This document shows, in pieces, positions 1 to 8,680 of a DNA stretch of 64,000 nucleotides. The notes below the pieces were generated by a model, which saw only the letters and a program-made list of their open reading frames with translations, was not told the DNA's origin and searched no databases. Numbering within the stretch: the first letter of the stretch is position 1; each line of letters opens with the position of its first letter. The translations under genes and the position numbers were made by a program. Origin of the DNA: Naegleria lovaniensis (lineage: Eukaryota; Heterolobosea; Eutetramitea; Acrasida; Naegleriidae); NCBI RefSeq assembly GCF_003324165.1, contig NW_025407832.1:490634-554633 (forward strand). The letters are read 5' to 3'.

Positions 1-2345
1 GGAAATGTTCCAAGATCATTGTTTGCTATTTCAAGTATTAACAATGGGAGCAGTGGTAATTTAATGAATCAGTTAAACGGAAAGCCTCTCAATGCGGCTG
101 GGGTAAGTGATCAAACAACAATGACGTTCTTCATTCACACATTAAAAAATGGTCGTAACGATACTATCGGAATAACAGAAAGAGTTCTTCACACAGCCAC
201 GGCGATTCAAAAGCATTCATTCAGCACAGACATCAAATTTTACATCCAATGCATCAACGAACAGTGGAATTTCTTTGCCTCCCACAAATGCCATGACAGC
301 CAAAAGAACACCTCTTGTGGCATCTTCAAAAAGAACCATTGTTGGCACAACAGCACCGTCAACTTCAAACGGAAAACGTCCCCAAAGCGCCACAACGCCC
401 AGATTACAGCCAACAAGTTATACAACTCCTTCACCATCAAATGCCACAAACAACATTATGTATTTTAAATATTCTAATCCATCAGGATCACAAGAAAATT
501 TTGCCAATAATATTATTTCCAACACAACGGGAAATACCATTCCAACAGAAGAGAGGGTACCGTCCTCAAGTAGACTAGCACGAGGAGCCTCTCCGAAAAT
601 TAACTATTTGATGGGACAAAACACAACAAGTATACCTCAAAAAGAAAAGATAGTGGAAACAAAAATCGAAGAAACAATTAGTAATGAACGGTTAAATTTG
701 GACAGAAGAAATTTAACAAAATGCCCCATTATTACAGGAGACACTAATTTAAAATTGCTAAACTTACAGTATAACGAAATAAGGCATATCAGCAACTTAA
801 ACAACCTCACAAGCTTGGTATTCTTGGATTTATATGGTAACAAAATTAAGAAGATATCAAACTTGGACTCTCTTACATCACTACGTGTATTAATGCTGGG
901 AAAAAACTTGATTGAAAAAATAGAAGGATTGGAAAATTTACACAAGCTTGATGTATTGGACCTTCATGGAAACAAACTGCGAGAAATTTCCAATATTTCT
1001 GTTCTAAAGGAAATTAGAGTACTAAACCTTGCAGGAAACATGATTACAAACGTGAATAATATTCGTGGACTGACATCGTTGAACGAGCTTAATTTACGAA
1101 AAAACAATGTATGTTTTTACTTGCTTTAGTTTGGCCTGCCTCTTACTATTATTACCTTTGAATTTACTCTCTACATAGATTGAAACAGTAGAAGAGATTG
1201 ATGAATTGCCGAATCTCAAACGCCTATTTCTTTCCTCAAACAATATTTCTTCTTTTGAGGCCGTTGAGAGCGTCATTCGAAGTACTTCCGTTGCGGAGCT
1301 CTCATTGGATGATAATCCCCTTCATCAAAATCTGTCTCAAAAATATCGAGTTATTGTAATTGCTGCCATGAAGAAACTCACAGTTCTAGACTCTTCCAAG
1401 ATAACAGACTCAGACAGAGAAATGGCTCTGAAATATCTTGCAAATGTCAACGTGTCATCAATATTTCCCTTCACCGATTTAATTCCTACTCCCTCGTATG
1501 ACAAAGATTTTGAGGTTGACGCAACCTTGCAAAATAGTTCTATCCCTCGTCAACCCACACCTGACAGTACAGGCCCTCAAATAACTTCAAGGAGTGTCAC
1601 ACCTTCAGAAACTATTCCTAAAGCTCTAATTACAACAGAGAGGCCAGAAAGTCGAAGCGCCAGCAGTGCCACAAACTACGACAATCTAGAATCGTATAGC
1701 AAAATTGAGGGAGACGTACTTCATATATACGGAGAGCCCAATATCACACCAATCAATTATGGAGATTACATTGTCCATTTCCACAACTTGGATTTGGAAC
1801 GAATATGTGAAACATACTTGTTTCCAAAGAAAGTTATGGCCACAACGCTCATATTTTCCAATAATCGTATTAGCACTCTAAAACAGCTTTCCTTACTTTC
1901 AAAAATAGAGTTCGATGTGCTGAAAATAACTTTTAAGGACAACCCTGTGTGCACAACATTGAAAAGAATTTTAAAGCCCTACTGTATATATATTTTACCT
2001 CAATTGACTGAAATGAACGGAAAGTTGATATCAGTCACAGACAAATCTAATTCTGAGAAAATATTTGGAAAAAGACAAGCGGTCAGCAAGCATATTGCTC
2101 CACCAATTTCACAATCCGTACTTGAAAGATATTCTGGAATTGTCAATTCATATATTGGAAGCGTTCTTAATCATACCTATGTAGTTGAGGAAAAGATGAA
2201 ACTCGTTGATGATGTTTGGGATCAAGTATTATTTGAATTTATTGTGAAATCACTCTCCTCACTTGAAAAATACCCTTCATCTTTAACCAAACAAGGAATT
2301 GAAGTCAACGGCAAAAAGGTGCATGTCGATTCAAAAACAAGGTGA
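1..2345 (+). CDS. LRRC49-like leucine-rich repeat protein (5' partial)
   Basis: The gene is already open at base 1, so its start lies outside. I read three exons: 1-102, 179-1108 and 1179-2345. The introns (103-178, starting gtaagt, and 1109-1178, starting gtatgt) are both phase 0. A Ser/Thr/Asn-rich N-terminal part is followed by SDS22-type leucine-rich repeats (LDLYGNKIKKISNLDSL, LDLHGNKLREISN, LNLRKNN). A further LRR and cap follow exon 3, then a long C-terminal region that includes another LRR-like stretch (TLIFSNNRISTLKQL). This layout fits LRRC49, a non-catalytic subunit of the animal tubulin polyglutamylase complex at cilia and centrosomes. The LRR assignment is secure; LRRC49 orthology is inference, and other SDS22-type ciliary LRR proteins are possible. 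Confidence 0.7.
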
Positions 2346-2382
2346 TAAAAGAACAAATCTCTTGATTGTATTGATTGTAACG

Positions 2383-3526
2383 TTACACTGTAGCATGTGT
2401 GAAATCATCAAAAGGTGCTCGAGTTTCTCTTGTGTGAGAAGCAAAATCTATGGAACGAACGACACGATAACTAATAGGAAGAAATTGGAACGCATGTTTT
2501 CGAGTGAGATGATATTCTTGTAAAGAGTGATCAACAGTATGTCATCAAAGACAATGAAAGCAAAGTACCTACTTAGAAATCGTTCTGGGTTATATGATCC
2601 TTCCTTGGCAGAAATAGCATTGATATGATACAACAGAGTGGAGTATGATTCCATAACCTGAATACTTCCAAACCCAATTTGATCATTAAAACCTTCCCAA
2701 TAATACAATTGAGACGTGTAGAACTTGTTAAATTCAACATTGAAATGTAATAAATCGATATTTTGTTCAAATAGAATGTCTGTTCTTAACCGAAAAACCA
2801 GATCATAGTAGTTGGTAGTCAACTTGTGTTCTTGCATCATCTTGTCATTATAGCTTTTCATTTGGACAAAACCGTTTCTAAATAAAGATAAGGACGAAAT
2901 CCAATTATGACATCCTTCGTAGGTTAAAAACTCTTTACATTTTTCTCTTGGAAAGGGAAAATCAGGATATAAATGTTTCACACGCTCTGTCAAGCGAGTC
3001 ATATTCAAAAACTCAACGGATTCATATTTAACATTCTTTAAATAGCGTTTCATTTGATTATAAGCTCCCAATTCACTTTCTGAATCTTTATACACGAGTG
3101 AAATGTATAGATCTGGATATTCATTTCTTGCAAAAAAGCTATTCCTAATAAATAAATAGACTTTTGGAAACGCTCGAATGGCTCCACTCAGAATCACTGC
3201 CATTCGATTCTTTTTTCTTGGAGGTGATGTGCTTTTCTCTTGGCTATCTTTTGGCAATATGCAACCTCTGATTGGTAATTGATGAGGAAATCTATTCTTT
3301 AGAGAGTAATAGATTAAAAGATACGTCAGCAACAAGATTCCAACAACTGAAACTAATACAATCGTTGTGAGCTGCTTTCTAAAGGAACATGGGACCACAT
3401 GCCCGAGTGGTTTGAAGCATGTATCATATATACAAGGAATGAATAACCCAATACATGTGCGTGTACATACTTGTTGACTGTGAAATGAATCAGTGAGGGT
3501 GAGGTATGAGAACCGTTCTCTTGCAT
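2383..3526 (-). CDS. Type II membrane protein, glycosyltransferase-like
   Basis: Three exons on the minus strand: 3526-3471, 3378-2573 and 2516-2383 (331 aa). The first intron begins gtatgt and the second gtaggt. Reading straight through without the second intron gives a hydrophobic tail. Splicing instead gives a polar C-terminus with the segment FLPISYRVVRS, typical of this kind of enzyme, so I prefer the spliced form. A short cytosolic N-terminus precedes one membrane anchor (LTTIVLVSVVGILLLTYLL, about residues 22-45) and a lumenal domain starting MAVILSGAIRAF. The motif DLVFRLRTDILF contains an R-x-R-x-D element common in Golgi glycosyltransferases, where the Asp helps bind the nucleotide sugar and metal. 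Donor and acceptor sugars cannot be predicted. The gene converges with the LRRC49-like gene, 37 bp away. Confidence 0.65.
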
Positions 3527-3791
3527 GATTTTATTTGGATAGAATCTTTGGAACGAGGGTTGAAACTCTTCTGTTAACAAAATGGCTATTTAGAACCAAG
3601 CAATTTGTGTTCCTTTCCTATTACAGAATTTGAAAGTTGCACTGCTGTTAGAACTTCACAGTTGTATGAGATGTCCTTTTCTAATTAATCTGCCTTAAAA
3701 AGTAATTCGGCTTCAGAAATGTCAAAAGGGCATCCCAAGTTCCAAATACTGTCATGACGATCTTGAAGCATCTGTGAAGTAATCTTAATAT

Positions 3792-5042
3792 TTATTTCCA
3801 TTCATCCTCTAAATTATTTGTTGAAAGAAATGCTAGTTGAGAAGGAGTGACTCGGTTTGAATGACAAAATGCAGAATAATAAAACAACAAGTCTCTTCTG
3901 CGCGAGGAAGAGCCCACGTCAATTTCAATATAGGGCAATTTGTAGCATCGAGAAATGGCCTTGGCTACTAATTTCATTTTAGGATTAATTTCATTCTTTT
4001 TTGAATAACTCAAGCCACAAATAACCATACTTCCAGGCTTGACTGTATCAGAATTTGCAGCATTCGTTAATTGTTGCAAATATTCACGAAGTACTTCTCC
4101 ACAATCAAGATCTTTCTTACAGAATTCCTCGACAAGCTCTCGATCATTTTTGAAATCTGTTTGTGACAAGTAATTGTCGTACATTGTCTCTGACAAGTCT
4201 ATACATGCTATTTTACACGAGCAATTGGGTCTTGAATTCGTTCCAACAAGACATTGAATTTCAAAAGTAATAGGTGAACGGTCACATCGCAGTTCTCTGA
4301 CTCGTGTTACTCGACGGTCCAAGAAACGTCTACTTGCTCTCTTATTTGAAGAATCTTCTTGAAAAGGCTCCTTGCAATGTTTGAGGATTGTTTGCAAGTA
4401 TCGAGCCATGCGCTGTTTCTTTTCATCACAAATGAAATGAACTCGAAATTCTTCAAGATCATTCGCTGTCCTGGGGAACGTTTGAGACAAACGATTGGAG
4501 GTCCTACTTGATTCATCGTCACTGTTATTACTACACATGGATCCATCAACAAATTCGTATTGAGATTCAAGCCGTTTCCAAAGCTCTTTGCAATAAAAAT
4601 GTTTGCAGCAATCTCGCCACGATCGAATTCCAAAAATCGAAAAATCAAATGGTTGAATAGAGAGAAGTTCAGTTTTTGTGGAAGACGGAATAACATTCCT
4701 CCATATTTCATCATCCTTGGTCCAGTATAGAAACATTAAGCGACATGTTAACGAGAGAGACAACAAATCTCTAACTGCCATGTATGAAAAAATTGTTTGG
4801 TATATTCGTTTGCAATCTCCAAGATGCATGATCAGAAGAGAGTTGGTTTGTCTTAGGATATGAAATTCGAGTAATTGTTTGTTTCTATCAAAAAAGTCAT
4901 ATCGGTACTGTGGCTCATCATCTACGAGAGTCACCATGGAACTGAAGAGCCTGTTGGCTTCAACGAGGTGTGGAAACTTTTGGCAACAAGAGGATGTTGT
5001 TGCATCCTCGTCTTGTTGTTTGTGGTGTTGTGTGTTTCCCAT
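3792..5042 (-). CDS. F-box protein with degenerate Ras-like GTPase domain
   Basis: Single exon, 416 aa, with an ATG in good context. An F-box lies near residues 77-125 (RIYQTIFSYMAVRDLLSLSL, then SWRDCCKHFYCKELWKR), the usual docking site for Skp1 in SCF ubiquitin ligases. The second half aligns by eye with a Ras fold. FRVHFICDEKKQRMARYLQ sits where strand 1 and the P-loop should be, CKIACIDLSE resembles the strand before switch II, and VICGLSYSKKNE stands in for the NKxD strand. KAISRCYKLPYIEID resembles the last strand and helix. The GxxxxGK[ST] and NKxD residues are gone, so nucleotide binding is unlikely. I infer a pseudo-GTPase used for binding. A second fusion of the same type lies at 11325-13095. 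The substrate is unknown. Confidence 0.7.
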   Translation of the reverse strand: MGNTQHHKQQDEDATTSSCCQKFPHLVEANRLFSSMVTLVDDEPQYRYDFFDRNKQLLEFHILRQTNSLLIMHLGDCKRIYQTIFSYMAVRDLLSLSLTCRLMFLYWTKDDEIWRNVIPSSTKTELLSIQPFDFSIFGIRSWRDCCKHFYCKELWKRLESQYEFVDGSMCSNNSDDESSRTSNRLSQTFPRTANDLEEFRVHFICDEKKQRMARYLQTILKHCKEPFQEDSSNKRASRRFLDRRVTRVRELRCDRSPITFEIQCLVGTNSRPNCSCKIACIDLSETMYDNYLSQTDFKNDRELVEEFCKKDLDCGEVLREYLQQLTNAANSDTVKPGSMVICGLSYSKKNEINPKMKLVAKAISRCYKLPYIEIDVGSSSRRRDLLFYYSAFCHSNRVTPSQLAFLSTNNLEDEWK

Positions 5043-5310
5043 TTATGAGACGAGAATGAGAAAGTTAGAAGGAGCGAATGCACTATCACAAGCTTGGTTC
5101 AACCAATATGGAAAAATTGAGAGGAGTTGGACTCTATGACATGTAAACAGCACGATGTGGGCTTGTTTTTTTTCTCGCGATTGACCTTCTGCTTCAAACG
5201 TCGCTTTAAATGAAATGGTCATCAGCTGTCATGTGAATGGCCATCACAAATGATTCGAACATTGTAATCTGACCATGGCGAATCACTCACCGTTGCGTGA
5301 ATCATTGTGC

Positions 5311-5670
5311 TCAACGAATGAGAATATCCAAAATATTTGCCAAAGCCGATTGAGTGGATTCAAAGAATTGAGTATGTCCACAACTCTTACATGTAATTGT
5401 AATAAATCTTCTATTCTGCACATTGAAAATCTTTGCAAGCAATGAACCACAACTTCGGACCTCCCCCAACCGATACGAGGAGCCTTTACATTTCTCACAA
5501 ACAAATCTTACTTTGTGTTTTTCCAATTCTATCAAATCATTACTGATCGGAATGAGTGAATGAGAAGAAGAAGCTTGCGTTGGTGATATGAGCCAAGCAC
5601 CATCATGGGATGACTGATTATTTCCAACAAGAAGGTTTTTTGAAGAGGATGGAACGAGAGGGTTCGCCAT
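5311..5670 (-). CDS. Small zinc-ribbon protein
   Basis: Single exon, 119 aa. The first 50 residues are Ser-rich and probably disordered. The rest forms one zinc ribbon: VCEKCKGSSYRLG supplies the first CxxC and TITCKSCGHTQFFE the second, about 35 residues apart. The final CxxCGxTxFF pattern is typical of small nucleic-acid-binding-type zinc-ribbon proteins of the DUF2082 kind. That is a family resemblance, not a functional assignment. The gene is transcribed away from the small genes beginning at 5922, with about 250 bp of shared upstream DNA. No partner or substrate can be read from the sequence. Confidence 0.7.
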   Translation of the reverse strand: MANPLVPSSSKNLLVGNNQSSHDGAWLISPTQASSSHSLIPISNDLIELEKHKVRFVCEKCKGSSYRLGEVRSCGSLLAKIFNVQNRRFITITCKSCGHTQFFESTQSALANILDILIR

Positions 5671-5921
5671 GAGAATGATGATTCAATTTTTTGAGAGTGA
5701 ATGAACGGGTCGCTTCCTCTTGGTATTGACTTTTTCATCAACTTTTACTGTTCAACTCTCATCAAACAACGATAACACTCACTTAACATCTTTTCCTTCA
5801 CAGGTTCGTCGTGTGTTCCCAGTTTACAATCCCAGGTCTTATTTCTTCATTTCAAAATCTATAATTATCGTGATCATTAAAAAACAAAATTCAAAGCAAT
5901 AACAACAAGACGCAATAGACC

Positions 5922-6134
5922 ATGACCAGATCCCGAAACTCTCGCAGAGGTATTGTCAGACACGAAAACAAAACTCCATGGAAATCCATGGTTCATCATG
6001 TCAAACGAGCCATGATCCGATCGACCTTTGGCCAAGCTGTAAAATACGATGAATGTATTGATGAGGTCAAATCATTCTCAATTCCAACAAAGACTGAATG
6101 TGCAAATATTGGATATGCACCTCAGGATACCTAG
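5922..6134 (+). CDS. Small basic protein, tandem paralogue 1
   Basis: Single exon, 70 aa, first ATG after an A-rich leader. The N-terminus is MTRSRNSRRG, followed by PWKSMVHHVKRAMIRST, then KYDE and IPTKTECAN. The next gene (6291-6512) shares this pattern position by position, which strongly suggests both are translated. The protein is basic in its first half, has no signal peptide and no membrane segment. I do not recognise a family. RNA or DNA binding would suit the Arg/Lys-rich start but is only a guess. Confidence 0.65.
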   Translation: MTRSRNSRRGIVRHENKTPWKSMVHHVKRAMIRSTFGQAVKYDECIDEVKSFSIPTKTECANIGYAPQDT

Positions 6135-6290
6135 TATGTGATTGGTGCCATGTCCAATCATTCATTGATCAATTTCCATTGAGGTTCGAACGAAATCTCC
6201 CAAATTTTCTCAATAATAAACCATTGTACATTACAATTCTTGTAAGGAGATGAATTTCCAAGTTGAGGCTTCAAAAAAAACGAACATACA

Positions 6291-6512
6291 ATGACCCGAA
6301 CCAATCACTCACGTCGTGGCAGTAAGGCAGGCAAGGTACAAATTTTCAACAAGAAGGGGTGGAAAACCTCTGTTCATCATACGAAACGAGTGCTGTTCCG
6401 ATCCACCATTCAACAAAGTATGAAATATGATGCATCTCCTGATCATCTGATTTATGTTCCATCGAAAACAGAGTATTCCAATAGATTTAATTGGCAGTTG
6501 TTTTTAGATTGA
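6291..6512 (+). CDS. Small basic protein, tandem paralogue 2
   Basis: Single exon, 73 aa. It starts MTRTNHSRRG and continues with GWKTSVHHTKRVLFRST, MKYDASPD and VPSKTEYSN, matching its neighbour at 5922-6134 across most of its length. The C-terminal eight residues differ. The two genes are 156 bp apart in the same direction, as after a tandem duplication. Conserved residues include SRRG, a Trp-Lys pair, VHHxKR, RST, KYD and KTE. Function is unknown. Confidence 0.65.
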   Translation: MTRTNHSRRGSKAGKVQIFNKKGWKTSVHHTKRVLFRSTIQQSMKYDASPDHLIYVPSKTEYSNRFNWQLFLD

Positions 6513-7326
6513 TCACGACTTGCTTATTTTCCAAAAAAGGCAGTACACATCCACCACGATCTTCTCCGTATGGTAAATGTTTTGGAAGAATTTGAATAAA
6601 AGTGAGAAAGTCTCATTTCATGATCCTTAAATACGATGTGAAATATGGTAAACAACATGCAGTTACAGTGAATGAAACCAAAAATTTTAATTTTCCATCT
6701 CATGAACACTGTTGGCAGCTCACATTTTCTCTCTCTCTGTGGTGTTTGGGAGAATGGTAAACAGTTTCAAACAACGGTGCGTAAGACGTTATTGTGCAAA
6801 AAACCATTCACTTCTCAAACAATTCATTTACTTTTTTGTTGGCCAAAACCATTGCACCTGTCGCTAAAATTTATTGACCGCATTGCCTTACTGATCCAAT
6901 GTTCCCTTACGAAATGTTCTTCCAACACTTACCAATTCTCTCCTTTCAGTAAGTTATTTCGAAAGGAAACATGCGTCGTTAACTAGAAGAGGAATTAAAA
7001 ATGAGAACTCTCATTTTCATGGATCCAAAAATGTCAGGAAATTGGGAGAAAAATGGTGAACGAGCATTTAAAGAAATTAAAACCAAGAATTCGTATTTTC
7101 CATCTCATGAAAGGGATATCCATGGATTGTTTGCAACAACAAGTCTTGGCTCAGATTTTCTCTCGTTCTTTCGTGATGAGCGTGTGGTATTAAGGTGAGG
7201 GGTAAACAAGAATCCTTCATTAATGCAATTTCAGCACCATGTGACGTGATTGTGCAAAAAAACAACCAGTCAGTCCTCATAGAACAGTTATCTTCACACA
7301 CACACTAGTTCAGTACATTTTCACAC
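6513..7326. repeat. Long intergenic stretch with two diverged copies of one segment
   Basis: No convincing gene lies here. Two related segments, about 6580-6815 and 6988-7275, share several blocks in the same order: a gag-rich start with ctcattt..catg..atcc, then ttttccatctcatgaa, then a cattttctctc-like block, then gacgt.attgtgcaaaaaa. Between the blocks they have drifted and differ in spacing. Copy 2 contains a 65-codon open frame (7001-7198). In the matching frame, copy 1 gives a partly similar peptide around FPSHE but has an upstream stop. This could be a duplicated promoter region of the SDR gene or the remains of a small duplicated gene. Confidence 0.5.
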
Positions 7327-8610
7327 ATGTTGGTCAAGTCTTTCACACGAATTGTTGCTTCCCATTGGATGATCCTAGTAGCCGCCAGCACTTTCGCCAG
7401 TGTTTTGCTTCTTCTTTGGAATTTTTCATCTTCAACACTTGGATTTCTCTCTTCAGTCATCCATACTCTTGAACATCTATCCTTGTATGAAGTATTGGTT
7501 GGGTCTTTCTTATTGATTCTTGTTTCTCTATTCGCTAGTTTATGGTTTCATAACTTCTACAACAAGATGGACATTCCTTCAGCAAACAAAATTTGTGTGG
7601 TCACTGGTGCCGCTGGTAAGTTGAACTGACCCCTACCGTGTTATATTTATGATTTCATCAACGTATCGAAACAATCATGATACAAAGGAGGAATTGGCTC
7701 AGAAATTTGTAAAAGACTTATCGCAGCAGGATGTGAAGTCATTGGAGTGGATTGTAATTCCTTCCGTTTGCAAGAATTGGCCACTGACTTGAACACTTAC
7801 TCGAGCACTCGATTTCACTCTGTGGCCATGGATTTGAGTCGTGATGAATCGGTCAAGAAGGGTGTTGAACTCATTCAGGACATTCTCAACAAGAGCCGTC
7901 GTGATGATGATTTCTCCAACGATTGCCATTTACAGACATCACCAGCTCAACAACGAAAGATATTTGCATTGATTAATAATGCAGCCGTTCCAACCACTTC
8001 TCCTCTCATGACCTCCGTTGCAGAGGAAAGACCTGACCGTTTACAAGAAATGATGAATATAAATGTTGGTGGTTATCATCGAATGGTTCATTATTTACTT
8101 CCACATATGGTGATCAATGGTGTAGCCAATTCTTTGAGTGGTGAGAATACAGAATCCAAGGATGTGAAAAGTGGTCGAGGCGGAATTATTATCAACGTGT
8201 CATCAGGAGCTGGAGTGTTGGCAGGTCCTTTTCTAGGTTTTTATCCCATCACGAAATTTGCAATTCAAGGATTCACAGATGTGTTGCGAAGAGAATTGTC
8301 GCATTTGGGACTTCGAGTGTGTTGTGTCATTCCTGGTTTTACGAAAAAAGGAATGACATTTTCTCAGAATATTGATGAGGCAAGCCTTCTGAGAGACAGT
8401 ATGAAACACATGCAACAAAGTATGAATTCCAAATTGGAATGGATGGGACAAGAGCCAAGTGATGTGGCTCGTGTGGTTGTGGATAATTGCTTTTCATCGA
8501 ATTGTGGTGCAAGGGTGTTTGCTGATCAATGGATGATGAGATTTGTGTGGCCATTGTTGTTGACGGTACAAATCATGTGTCCTTCTCTTGTAGATAGGAT
8601 GTTCTTGTGA
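7327..8610 (+). CDS. Membrane-anchored short-chain dehydrogenase/reductase
   Basis: Two exons, 7327-7615 and 7688-8610 (403 aa); the 72-bp intron starts gtaag and splits the cofactor motif. Two hydrophobic segments occupy about residues 10-75. The joined sequence then reads TGAAGGIG (about 93-100), the Rossmann glycine motif of classical SDRs. INNAA (about 192-196), INVSSGAG with the catalytic Ser, and YPITK with catalytic Tyr281 and Lys285 follow. All catalytic residues are present. The order and the N-terminal anchor suit the retinol/hydroxysteroid dehydrogenase branch, which oxidises or reduces lipid alcohols and ketones with NAD(P) at the ER membrane. The substrate is inferred only to that level. 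The gene converges with the ABCG gene, 70 bp away. Confidence 0.85.
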
Positions 8611-8680
8611 GCCAAGCATTCTATTGTACGAGGCATCTCAAAATTGTACGAAGTGTCAAAATTTTAAGTCATTTCCTTTT

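Noticed and set aside
3353-3580. Separate 75-codon gene upstream of the glycosyltransferase-like gene
   Set aside because: Its first part is exon 1 of that gene; the rest is intron read through.
6672-6986. 104-codon frame on the plus strand
   Set aside because: It overlaps the diverged repeat, has no conserved pattern with the second copy over its length, and no family resemblance.
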